Translations under genes and position numbers: made by a program
NCBI GenBank assembly: GCA_900315105.1
Contig: OMXX01000170.1
Coordinates: forward strand, 1 to 6,066
Length of the DNA stretch: 6,066 bases
DNA from: an uncultured Prevotellaceae bacterium
GTDB lineage: Bacteria > Bacteroidota > Bacteroidia > Bacteroidales > Bacteroidaceae
Direction: 5' to 3'
Shown here: one piece after another, positions 1-5,866 of the stretch
How the letters are laid out: each line of letters starts with the position of its first letter
Numbering within the stretch: the stretch's first letter is position 1
Notes under the pieces: generated by a model
Told to the model about the DNA's origin: nothing
The model's database searches: none
What the model saw: the letters and a program-made list of their open reading frames with translations, nothing else

Positions 1-46
1 AATCCACATATCAGGCCTACGGCAAGACATTAAGGTTAAAAACAGG

Positions 47-90
47 AAAAAGCATATAACCATCAGCGTAAGGTTGTGATTGGCTTTTTT
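47..90 (+). terminator. Possible intrinsic terminator upstream of grpE
   Basis: AAAAAGC (47-53) pairs with GCTTTTT (83-89), with AACC (58-61) and GGTT (72-75) able to pair inside, followed by T-rich sequence to about 116. It could end transcription of a gene lying left of the window. All three + frames stop early (TAA at 31-33, TAA at 57-59, TGA at 77-79), so bases 1-79 could include the last codons of an upstream gene, but nothing decides the frame and no CDS is called. The large loop makes the terminator only moderately convincing. Confidence 0.35.
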
Positions 91-198
91 ATGTTTTTTT
101 CTGGTTTTTGTTTTTACCGGACAGCAATAGTTTTTTTTGTTGGGTGGAAATGTGTGTTTTTACTAGTTTGAGGAGCCTTCCTTTCGGATTTGGGGCTT

Positions 199-215
199 TT
201 GGCACGGCATTTGTT
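199..215 (+). promoter_or_regulatory. Sigma-54 (RpoN)-type promoter candidate for grpE-dnaJ
   Basis: The sequence TTGGCACGGCATTTGTT fits the RpoN consensus YTGGCACGrNNNTTGCW at every defined position except the last base of the -12 box (TTGT for TTGC). The GG of the -24 box (201-202) and the GT of the -12 box (213-214) are 12 bases apart, the spacing RpoN requires. The predicted transcription start is near 226, leaving an A/T-rich leader of about 21 bases before the grpE ATG. No CIRCE-type operator and no clear TAnnTTTG promoter were seen in 1-246. No activator site was identified, so activation by an NtrC-like protein is inference. Confidence 0.5.
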
Positions 216-246
216 AATTAGTGGTAAATTATAAATCAAATTAATA

Positions 247-852
247 ATGGAAGAAAAGGAAATAAACATAGAGGAACTGCTGAAAAAGGCTGAGAATGAG
301 CAGGAAACAAAGGCTCCTGAGTCTGAAGAGAACGTTAACGCTGAGGCTGCGACTGACACAAATGTCACAGAAGAAGAGGCTAAGACTGACGAAGAGTCAG
401 CACCTGCTGACCCTTTGGCAGAACTCCAGAATCAGGTTGAGGAACTCAAGAAGGAGATGCTCTACAAGCAGGCTGAGTTTGAGAACTACCGTAAGCGTAC
501 TATCAAGGAGAAGGCTGAGCTAATCCTCGGTGGCGGTGAGAAGACTATCAAGGAGATTCTGCCTGTGCTCGACGATTTTGAGCGTGCTCTTGCCGACAAG
601 ACCGAAGACCCTAACGCGATTCGTGAGGGTATGCAGCTTATTTTTAATAAGTTTGTTTCTACGCTTGAGAAGATGGGCGTGAAAAAAATCGAGACTGAGG
701 GCGCAGACTTCAACGTAGATTTCCATGAGGCTATCGCTCTTGTTCCGGGACTTGGTGATGAGATGAAGGGTAAGGTTATCGATTGCACAAAGACCGGTTA
801 CATGCTCAATGATAAGGTAATACGTCACGCACAGGTAGCTGTGGGACAATAA
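247..852 (+). CDS. grpE: GrpE, nucleotide exchange factor of DnaK
   Basis: Cytoplasmic cochaperone that, as a dimer, releases ADP from DnaK (Hsp70) and so resets its substrate-binding cycle. The 201-residue product is close to the usual family length (E. coli about 197). Residues 1-56 are a disordered, strongly acidic tail rich in Glu, Ala and Thr. Residues 57-95 are a heptad-like helix with the conserved stretch AEFENYRKR (76-84). Residues 96-145 hold the four-helix-bundle region, including ILPVLDDFERAL (104-115). The C-terminal beta-wing that contacts DnaK runs from about 146 and contains FHEAIALV (159-166) and GYMLNDKVIRHAQVAV (184-199), the GrpE signature. The start is an ATG in an A-rich leader without a strong Shine-Dalgarno site, normal for Bacteroidetes. 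The stop is 18 bases before dnaJ, so the two genes are probably cotranscribed, possibly from the sigma-54-like promoter at 199-215. Identification is secure. Confidence 0.97.
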   Translation: MEEKEINIEELLKKAENEQETKAPESEENVNAEAATDTNVTEEEAKTDEESAPADPLAELQNQVEELKKEMLYKQAEFENYRKRTIKEKAELILGGGEKTIKEILPVLDDFERALADKTEDPNAIREGMQLIFNKFVSTLEKMGVKKIETEGADFNVDFHEAIALVPGLGDEMKGKVIDCTKTGYMLNDKVIRHAQVAVGQ

Positions 853-870
853 TAAAAGAAAGAGGGAATT

Positions 871-2037
871 ATGGCAAAAAGAGACTATTACGAGGTGCTT
901 GGCGTTGATAAGTCGGCAAGCGCAGCAGAGATAAAGAAAGCCTACCGTAAGTTGGCTATCAAGTACCATCCTGACAAGAATCCTGGCAATAAGGAGGCTG
1001 AGGAGAAGTTCAAGGAGGCTGCTGAGGCGTATGCTGTGCTTTCTGATGAGCAGAAGCGTCAGCAATATGACCAGTTCGGCTTCAACGGTCCTAATGGCTT
1101 TGGCGGAGACGGTGGTTTTGGCGGCTTCGGAGGTGGATTCTCTATGGATGACATCTTCTCAGCATTCGGCGATATCTTCGGAGGTCATAGCGGCTTCGGA
1201 GGTGGTTTCGGCGGCTTCGGCAGAGGTGGCGGTCGTCAGCAGCATCGTGGAGCAGACCTTCGCCTGAAGGTGAAGCTTACCCTTCAGGAGATTTCAACAG
1301 GTGTTACGAAAAAGTTCAAGGTTCGTAAATACGTTACCTGTGATTGCTGTCACGGCTCTGGTGCAGAGGCTGGTAGCGGAACAGAGACTTGTAGCACATG
1401 TCACGGTTCTGGCTATGTGGTTCGTTCAAAGCAGAGCATCTTTGGAATGATGCAGACACAGAGCCCTTGTCCTACCTGTGGTGGCGAGGGTACTGTAATC
1501 AAGAATAAGTGTAAGAAATGTAACGGCGAGGGCGTTGTTCTTGGCGAGGAAGTTGTTGAGGTCAACATTCCTGCTGGCGTTCAGGACGGTATGGTCGTCA
1601 ACGTTGCAGGCAAGGGTAATGCCGGCAAGCACAATGGCGTGAACGGCGATATTCAGGTGTTCATCACAGAAGAGCAGAACGATGTGTTTGTTCGTGACGG
1701 CAACGACCTGATTTACAATCTCTTGCTCGACTTCCCAACAGCCGCTCTCGGTGGCGAGGTTCTTGTTCCTACGGTTGATGGACATCAGGCAAAGGTAACG
1801 ATACAGCCTGGTACTCAGCCTGGTACGGTAATGCGACTTCGTGGTAAGGGACTTCCTGCTGTTTCCGGCTACGGCTATGGCACGGGCGATATTCTTATTA
1901 ACGTCAGCATATACGTTCCTAAGACTCTCAACAAGGATGAACGCAAGGCTATCGAGGCTCTCCGCGAGAGTGAGAACTTCCAAGGCGACAAGCAGACGAA
2001 GAAGTCTATATTTGATAGATTCAAGAATTATTTCTAA
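871..2037 (+). CDS. dnaJ: DnaJ, Hsp40 cochaperone
   Basis: Class I Hsp40 that delivers unfolded proteins to DnaK and stimulates its ATPase in the cytoplasm. The 388-residue product has the full type I layout. The J-domain (about 4-70) contains the essential HPD at 33-35. A Gly/Phe-rich linker (about 70-122) contains repeats of GGFGGF. A zinc domain has four CxxCxGxG motifs: CDCCHGSG (157-164), CSTCHGSG (174-181), CPTCGGEG (200-207) and CKKCNGEG (214-221). The C-terminal substrate-binding and dimerisation domains follow, including FPTAALGG (288-295) and [12 protein letters not shown] (318-329). All eight zinc-ligand cysteines are present and nothing is truncated. The ATG follows grpE by 18 bases, with AGAGGG at 861-866, a better ribosome-binding site than most genes of this group have. 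Cotranscription with grpE is expected. Confidence 0.98.
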   Translation: MAKRDYYEVLGVDKSASAAEIKKAYRKLAIKYHPDKNPGNKEAEEKFKEAAEAYAVLSDEQKRQQYDQFGFNGPNGFGGDGGFGGFGGGFSMDDIFSAFGDIFGGHSGFGGGFGGFGRGGGRQQHRGADLRLKVKLTLQEISTGVTKKFKVRKYVTCDCCHGSGAEAGSGTETCSTCHGSGYVVRSKQSIFGMMQTQSPCPTCGGEGTVIKNKCKKCNGEGVVLGEEVVEVNIPAGVQDGMVVNVAGKGNAGKHNGVNGDIQVFITEEQNDVFVRDGNDLIYNLLLDFPTAALGGEVLVPTVDGHQAKVTIQPGTQPGTVMRLRGKGLPAVSGYGYGTGDILINVSIYVPKTLNKDERKAIEALRESENFQGDKQTKKSIFDRFKNYF

Positions 2038-2060
2038 TCAAACTTAAAGTTGTAGCCTTC

Positions 2061-2099
2061 CGGCTCCCTCCCTACGGGGGAGGGCGGGGGGAGAGGCCT
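2061..2099 (+). repeat. 39-bp GC-rich palindromic repeat, copy 1 (folC leader)
   Basis: A 39-bp sequence, 31 of 39 bases G or C, identical base for base and in the same orientation to 5235-5273 inside nspC. It contains a perfect hairpin, CCCTCCC-TACGG-GGGAGGG (2066-2084), followed by a G-rich tail. It fills most of the 62-bp dnaJ-folC gap and ends directly against the folC ATG at 2100. Its GGAG (2090-2093) lies 6 bases from that ATG, so the repeat may supply a Shine-Dalgarno-like site. No T-run follows the hairpin, so it is a poor intrinsic terminator. Membership in a genome-wide family is inferred from the two copies here. Confidence 0.9.
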
Positions 2100-3365
2100 A
2101 TGAACTATTCAGAAACATTAGAATATCTATACACAAGCACCCCCGTTTTTGAGCGAGTGGGTGCTTCTGCGTATAAGGAGGGCTTGGAGAATACCATAGC
2201 CCTTGATAATCATTTCGGCAATCCGCATACCCTTTACAAAACCATCCACGTTGCTGGAACTAATGGTAAGGGGTCAACCTCACATACCCTTGCGGCTATA
2301 CTCCAGAGTGCGGGTTATCTTGTGGGGCTCTATACCTCTCCGCATCTTGTGGATTTCTCTGAGCGAATCCGCGTGAATGGAGAGCCTATAAGCCATGAGT
2401 ATGTCGTTGATTTCGTGCGTGATAACAAGGATTTCTTTGAACCACTTTATCCTTCTTTCTTTGAAATCGTTACGGCTATGGCTTTCCGCTATTTCGCAGA
2501 GAAACACGTAGATATAGCCGTTGTTGAGGTTGGACTTGGTGGTCGTCTTGATTGTACAAATATCATTTCTCCTGTCTTGTCGGTTATCACAAACATCTCA
2601 TTTGACCATACAGGTTTTCTTGGTGATACCCTTGCAAAAATAGCCGGTGAGAAGGCTGGAATCATCAAGCCTAAGACTCCTGTGGTAATAGGAGAATATT
2701 TGCCTGAGACTCTTCCTGTATTCCGTAAGAAAGCAGAGGAAATGAATGCAGAACTGATACTTGCGCAGGATAGGGTAGGGCAGTATTCAGTTCCTGAATT
2801 CCAGCTTAAAGGAGCGTGTCAGGAGCGTAATCTCCAGACGATTCTAACGGCTGCCCATGAACTTATCCGTCTTGGTATTCTTTCTGATGAAAAGCCTATT
2901 GTTGAAGGTTGTGCTCGTGTATGTGACTTGACAGGTCTTCGTGGTCGTTGGGAAACCCTTTCGGAAACGCCTCTTATTATATGTGATACAGGTCATAATC
3001 TTGCGGGATGGGAATTTCTTGCACCACATATATATAAGGTGTATGAGGAGAAGAAAGCGCAGAATCCTGAAACAAGGCTTCGCATAGTCTTTGGAATGGT
3101 TGACGACAAGGATATCAATTCTGTTCTTGCACTCTTACCAAAAGATGCTTGCTATTATTTCTGTCAGGCTTCTACGCATAGGGCTATACCTGTGGAAAAG
3201 GTTGTTGCGTTGGCCACAGAGCATGATCTCACGGGTGAGGGCTTTCCTTCTGTCGTGGAGGCTTATGCAAAGGCAAAGGAAGATGCCTCTGATGCTGATT
3301 TCATCTTCGTAGGAGGCAGTAGCTATGTGGTTGCTGATCTCTTGTCCTCTTCACTTTTTCAATAA
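2100..3365 (+). CDS. folC: FolC, folylpolyglutamate synthase / dihydrofolate synthase family
   Basis: ATP-dependent Mur-ligase-fold enzyme that adds glutamate to folates and, in bifunctional members, to dihydropteroate to make dihydrofolate. It acts in the cytoplasm. The 421 residues match usual family length. Visible motifs: P-loop GTNGKGST (53-60); TSPHL (79-83) with FSERIRVNG (86-94) for the folate site and omega loop; VEVGLGGRLDCTN (142-154); SFDH (167-170); AGEKAGIIK (182-190), which holds the usually carbamylated lysine; GLRGRWE (279-285); DTGHN (296-300), a variant of the common DGAHN; and FGMVDDKD (331-338). The ATG at 2100 fits the family N-terminus (NYSETLEYL) and abuts the 39-bp repeat. 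It could be cotranscribed with dnaJ, since no terminator is evident between them. Whether both synthase activities are present cannot be read from the sequence. Confidence 0.95.
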   Translation: MNYSETLEYLYTSTPVFERVGASAYKEGLENTIALDNHFGNPHTLYKTIHVAGTNGKGSTSHTLAAILQSAGYLVGLYTSPHLVDFSERIRVNGEPISHEYVVDFVRDNKDFFEPLYPSFFEIVTAMAFRYFAEKHVDIAVVEVGLGGRLDCTNIISPVLSVITNISFDHTGFLGDTLAKIAGEKAGIIKPKTPVVIGEYLPETLPVFRKKAEEMNAELILAQDRVGQYSVPEFQLKGACQERNLQTILTAAHELIRLGILSDEKPIVEGCARVCDLTGLRGRWETLSETPLIICDTGHNLAGWEFLAPHIYKVYEEKKAQNPETRLRIVFGMVDDKDINSVLALLPKDACYYFCQASTHRAIPVEKVVALATEHDLTGEGFPSVVEAYAKAKEDASDADFIFVGGSSYVVADLLSSSLFQ

Positions 3366-3388
3366 AAAAGAGACAAATCCTTGTTTTT
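3366..3388 (+). terminator. Weak hairpin after folC, possible terminator
   Basis: Just after the folC stop, an A/G-rich arm (about 3369-3376) can pair across a four-base loop (ATCC) with TTGTTTTT (3381-3388), using G-T pairs. A T-rich arm next to a short stem is the shape of a weak intrinsic terminator, but the stem is poor and overlaps the TTG box of the deoD promoter, so it may be chance. Confidence 0.25.
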
Positions 3389-3410
3389 ACGGAAAAAATC
3401 ACTATCTTTG
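3381..3410 (+). promoter_or_regulatory. Bacteroidetes-type promoter for deoD
   Basis: A -33 box TTGTTTTT (3381-3388) and a -7 box TATCTTTG (3403-3410) match the primary sigma factor consensus of Bacteroidetes (TTTG / TAnnTTTG), with 19 bases between TTG and TA. The predicted start is near 3418, leaving a short A/T-rich leader before the deoD ATG at 3442. The site indicates that deoD is transcribed independently of folC. Confidence 0.8.
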
Positions 3411-3441
3411 CACTCAATAATAATCATTAAAACTGTTTTCT

Positions 3442-4155
3442 ATGACACCACACATTAATGCCAAGGATGGTGCTTTCGCAAAGACCGTTCTTATGCCGGG
3501 TGATCCGCTTCGTGCTAAGCTCCTGGCTGATACATTTCTTGAGAATGCCGAACTCGTAACTGACGTTCGCAATATATATGGCTATACGGGTACTTATAAG
3601 GGCGTTCCTGTAAGCGTTATGGCTTCTGGCATGGGTATGCCAAGTATCGGTATCTATTCTTGGGAGCTGTTCTCTTTCTATGGCGTAGAGAATATCATCC
3701 GTATAGGTTCGGCTGGAAGCTATTCTGCCCAGCTTGACGTTCTCGACGTTGTTCTTGCAAAGGAGGCTTATAGCGAGTCTTCGTTTGCCAAAACTTTGAG
3801 CGGATATGACAAGGATACAATCATTCCGAGTAAGAGTGTGAATGATGTTATTATTCAGGCTGCGAAGGATGCAGATATTGAGTGCAAGCTTGCGCGTGTT
3901 CATTCCTCTGATGTCTTCTATACTAAGGAGTCATGGCAGGATATTAAGGCACGTACCAAGTGCGACTGCGTAGAGATGGAGGCTTTTGCCCTCTTCCATA
4001 ATGCCAATGTCCTTGGCAAGAATGCCGCTTGTCTGCTTACTATCAGCGATTCATTCGTGAATAAGCGTGAACTGACCTCTGACGAGCGTCAGAACTCTTT
4101 TAAGAATATGATGACCGTAGCTCTTGAGGCTGCAATAAGACTTTACCAGAAGTGA
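3442..4155 (+). CDS. deoD: DeoD-type purine nucleoside phosphorylase
   Basis: Catalyses reversible phosphorolysis of purine (deoxy)nucleosides to base plus (deoxy)ribose 1-phosphate in purine salvage; the family is cytoplasmic and hexameric. The 237 residues align with the E. coli enzyme from the first residues (TPHINA). Active-site equivalents are present: H4, G20 in MPGDPLRAK, R24, R43, R87 with S90 in IRIGSAG, the VEMEA motif (177-181), S202-D203, and R216 in DERQ. The Asp in the S-D pair is the base-contacting residue of enzymes that accept both 6-amino and 6-oxo purines. It has its own upstream promoter. Its TGA stop (4153-4155) falls inside the left arm of a repeat beginning at 4150, so the extreme 3' end may have been remodelled by that element, although protein length remains normal. 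A uridine phosphorylase is less likely given the DeoD N-terminus and VEMEA motif. Confidence 0.94.
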   Translation: MTPHINAKDGAFAKTVLMPGDPLRAKLLADTFLENAELVTDVRNIYGYTGTYKGVPVSVMASGMGMPSIGIYSWELFSFYGVENIIRIGSAGSYSAQLDVLDVVLAKEAYSESSFAKTLSGYDKDTIIPSKSVNDVIIQAAKDADIECKLARVHSSDVFYTKESWQDIKARTKCDCVEMEAFALFHNANVLGKNAACLLTISDSFVNKRELTSDERQNSFKNMMTVALEAAIRLYQK

Positions 4156-4280
4156 AAAGTGAAGAGTGAAGAGTGAAAAATTTGAATTACCTTTTATTGC
4201 GATAATTTTATTATCGACTATAAACTGCAATACAAACTTAAATTTTTCACTCTTCACTTTTTACTCTTCACTTTTCACTT
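4150..4280. repeat. Inverted-repeat element built of GTGAARA heptamers
   Basis: The left arm (4150-4183) contains four tandem 7-mers of the form GTGAARA (4152-4179), ending in ATTT. The right arm (4240-4280) is its reverse complement with one additional 7-mer, so the arms match perfectly apart from a 7-base insertion. Between them is a 56-base A/T-rich spacer with its own hairpin, CGATAA-TTTTA-TTATCG (4200-4216). The element overlaps the last lysine codon and stop of deoD and ends 22 bases before the nspC ATG. In RNA the arms would form a stem of about 34 base pairs, which could limit readthrough into nspC or protect the deoD mRNA end. It has the shape of a small non-autonomous repeat; mobility is inference. 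Confidence 0.85.
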
Positions 4281-4302
4281 GAGCTATGCGAAAGTTGAAA
4301 AA

Positions 4303-5523
4303 ATGAAAGTTAATCCTGAAACATACGAGGAACTTACCCGTCCGGCATACGTGCTGGAAGAGAAACGTCTGCGCAGAAACCTTGCACTCATCCGTGATGT
4401 GGCAGAGCGCTCTGGCGTTGAGATAATACTTGCTTTCAAGGCGTATGCCCTTTGGAAGACCTTTCCGATCTTCCGTGAGTATATCTCAAGCACAACGGCT
4501 TCAAGTCTCTCTGAGGCTCGCTTGGCGTATGAGGAGTTTGGTGCTCCTGCACATACATTCTCTCCTGCATATACCGATTATGAGATAGATGATATTGCGC
4601 GGATGTCGAGTCATCTCACCTTCAACTCTCTCTCGCAGTATGAGCGTTATCATAATCGTGCAAAGGCTGCTAATTCGGCTATAAAGCTTGGTGTGCGTGT
4701 TAATCCTGAGTATTCCGAGGTTGGTACGGATATCTATAACCCTTGTGCTCCTGGAACGCGTTTTGGCGTTCTTGCAGAAGACCTTCCAGATAAGCTTCCA
4801 GAGGATATAACGGGCTTTCATTGCCATTGTCATTGTGAGAGTGGTTCGGATGTGTTCCAGCGTACTCTCGTTCATATAGAGGAGAAATTCAGTAAGTGGT
4901 TTCCGCAGCTTGAATGGATAAACTTCGGTGGCGGACATCTTATGACCCGTGCTGATTACGATGTGGAGTTGCTTGTCTCTATTCTTACTGATTTCCGCAA
5001 GCGTTATCCTAACCTCAAGGTTATTCTTGAGCCTGGTTCTGCCTTTGGTTGGCAGACAGGCCCTTTAGTATCTCATGTTGTTGATATTGTAGAGAATCAC
5101 GGCATTCGTACGGCTATTCTTGATGTCAGTTTCACTTGTCACATGCCCGACTGTCTCGAAATGCCTTATCATCCAGCAGTTCGAGGAGCAGAGACCATAG
5201 AGAATGCCCTTGATAGCGAACGTGATGGCGATAGCGGCTCCCTCCCTACGGGGGAGGGCGGGGGGAGAGGCCTCGGCTCTTATCTCTACCGCCTTGGTGG
5301 TAACAGCTGTCTCTCTGGCGACTGGATGTCTGCATGGCGTTTTGATCACGAGCTTCAGATAGGTGAGACCATCATCTTCGAGGACATGCTTCACTATACC
5401 ACGGTAAAGACGTGCACGTTCAACGGTATTAGTCATCCTGCTATCTGTCTGTTGCGTGAGGATAATGAACTTGTCACCCTTCGTGAGTATTCATACGAGG
5501 ATTATCGTGATAGGATGGATTGA
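4303..5523 (+). CDS. nspC: NspC, carboxynorspermidine/carboxyspermidine decarboxylase, with an in-frame repeat insertion
   Basis: PLP-dependent alanine-racemase-fold decarboxylase; family members convert carboxyspermidine to spermidine in the alternative polyamine pathway. Started at ATG 4303 it has 406 residues. A TTG at 4279 would add 8, but lies in the upstream repeat and is less likely. Motifs, numbered from 4303: PAYVLEE (14-20); the PLP lysine in LAFKAYALWK (43-52, K46); the His/Cys-rich HCHCHCESGSD (173-183); FGGGH (208-212); EPGSAFGW (243-250) for cofactor phosphate; active-site-like GNSCLSGD (333-340, Cys336); and FEDMLHYTTVKT (359-370). Residues 314-326 (LPTGEGGGRGLGS) are a 13-codon insertion from a 39-bp repeat, just before the YRLGGNSC loop. 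Without it the length would be 393, nearer the family norm. No frameshift or lost motif is seen, so the enzyme may still be active. The partner dehydrogenase is not in the window. No clear promoter was found upstream, so expression may depend on readthrough from deoD. Confidence 0.92.
   Translation: MKVNPETYEELTRPAYVLEEKRLRRNLALIRDVAERSGVEIILAFKAYALWKTFPIFREYISSTTASSLSEARLAYEEFGAPAHTFSPAYTDYEIDDIARMSSHLTFNSLSQYERYHNRAKAANSAIKLGVRVNPEYSEVGTDIYNPCAPGTRFGVLAEDLPDKLPEDITGFHCHCHCESGSDVFQRTLVHIEEKFSKWFPQLEWINFGGGHLMTRADYDVELLVSILTDFRKRYPNLKVILEPGSAFGWQTGPLVSHVVDIVENHGIRTAILDVSFTCHMPDCLEMPYHPAVRGAETIENALDSERDGDSGSLPTGEGGGRGLGSYLYRLGGNSCLSGDWMSAWRFDHELQIGETIIFEDMLHYTTVKTCTFNGISHPAICLLREDNELVTLREYSYEDYRDRMD
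5235..5273 (+). repeat. 39-bp GC-rich palindromic repeat, copy 2 (inside nspC)
   Basis: Identical over 39 bp to 2061-2099. The copy starts with CGGCTC (5235-5240) and is immediately followed by another CGGCTC (5274-5279), so the net insertion is 39 bases, or 13 codons, bounded by a 6-bp direct repeat. The reading frame continues through it as GSLPTGEGGGRGLGS. Deleting 39 bases would join DGDSGS directly to YLYRLGG. Only one of the six frames across the repeat has a stop (one minus frame, at TAG). The GC content (79%) stands out from the surrounding gene. Confidence 0.92.
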
Positions 5524-5528
5524 TTCAG

Positions 5529-5561
5529 TTTCTTTGCTTGATATAAATCAATTCAAAGAAA
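5529..5561. other. Palindromic hairpin after nspC
   Basis: Six bases past the nspC stop, TTTCTTTG (5529-5536) pairs perfectly with CAAAGAAA (5554-5561), and inside this TTGAT (5538-5542) pairs with ATCAA (5547-5551) around an ATAA loop, giving 13 base pairs with a small internal loop. The bases after it are A-rich rather than T-rich, so it is not a typical intrinsic terminator on the + strand. It may mark the nspC mRNA 3' end or be a protein-binding palindrome. Confidence 0.5.
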
Positions 5562-5590
5562 AAGGCAGAAAAAATCTCATCATATCATTC

Positions 5591-5619
5591 TTGATTCTCG
5601 GAAATAATTACTACCTTTG
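5591..5619 (+). promoter_or_regulatory. Bacteroidetes-type promoter for tRNA-His
   Basis: TTG at 5591-5593 and TACCTTTG at 5612-5619 match the TTTG / TAnnTTTG primary promoter of Bacteroidetes with 18 bases between TTG and TA. The predicted start is near 5627, about 30 bases before the tRNA. It shares the extended TTTGCACTC context with the deoD promoter at 3407-3415. Confidence 0.75.
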
Positions 5620-5658
5620 CACTCGCAATTGAGAAATCAATAGCAAATATAACCAAAT

Positions 5659-5733
5659 GGTGGATGTAGTTCAGTTGGTTAGAGCGTCAGATTGTGGTTC
5701 TGAATGTCGTGGGTTCGAGCCCCACCCTCCACC
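5659..5733 (+). tRNA. tRNA-His (anticodon GTG)
   Basis: A full cloverleaf can be drawn: acceptor GTGGATG (5660-5666) with CCTCCAC (5726-5732); D-stem GTTC/GAGC (5669-5672 and 5682-5685); anticodon stem TCAGA/TCTGA around loop TTGTGGT with anticodon GTG at 5694-5696; 5-base variable loop; and T-stem GTGGG/CCCAC around TTCGAGC (5714-5720). G at 5659 opposite C at 5733 gives the extra G-1:C73 pair that identifies bacterial tRNA-His. The CCA end is not encoded and must be added. The sixth acceptor position is a T-C mismatch (5665 with 5727), which is unusual but need not abolish function. Confidence 0.96.
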
Positions 5734-5736
5734 CTT

Positions 5737-5776
5737 AAAAGCGTAGGTCTTTTTTAGGACTTACGCTTTTTCCTTT
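5737..5776 (+). terminator. Intrinsic terminator of the tRNA-His gene
   Basis: AAAAGCGTAGGTC (5737-5749) pairs with GACTTACGCTTTT (5758-5770) across an 8-base loop: 13 pairs with one G-T, followed by TCCTTTTT. It starts 3 bases after the tRNA discriminator base. The A-run before and T-run after make it potentially bidirectional. Confidence 0.88.
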
Positions 5777-5813
5777 TTAGAGAGAAAACGTTGGCATACC
5801 TTATTAATAAAAC

Positions 5814-5863
5814 GTCAGTTCGGCGAATTTCAATATAGATGCACCTCTGGTGCTTTAACTGAC
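5814..5863. repeat. Nested hairpin GTCAGTT...AACTGAC
   Basis: GTCAGTT (5814-5820) is exactly complementary to AACTGAC (5857-5863). Near the closing side a second perfect hairpin, GCACC-TCT-GGTGC (5841-5853), lies within the loop. The arrangement directly precedes the large palindrome and may belong to the same structured element. Confidence 0.55.
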
Positions 5864-5866
5864 AAT

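Noticed and set aside
2..79. Open frame ending in TGA at 77-79 as the end of an upstream gene
   Set aside because: Only 25 codons are visible, no motif is recognisable, and a second frame (to 57-59) is equally plausible, so no call is justified.
114..368. 84-codon minus-strand frame across the grpE leader
   Set aside because: Its Ser/Phe-rich low-complexity product is the antisense of the acidic GrpE tail and it covers the promoter region.
2066..2084. Hairpin of the first repeat copy as a dnaJ terminator
   Set aside because: The stem is stable but followed by a G-rich tract with no T-run, and the same sequence is read through inside nspC.
3427..3903. 158-codon minus-strand frame opposite deoD
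   Set aside because: A shadow frame of a well-conserved gene on the + strand, with no recognisable domain. The same applies to the minus frames at 520-1065, 1426-1983, 4501-4938 and 5065-5436.
4152..4179. Tandem repeats as a CRISPR array
   Set aside because: The units are contiguous 7-mers without spacers and are mirrored by an inverted arm, which is not CRISPR architecture.
4279..4302. TTG start giving an nspC product 8 residues longer
   Set aside because: The TTG lies at the tip of the inverted-repeat arm, and an ATG at 4303 already leaves enough residues before the conserved PAYVLEE.
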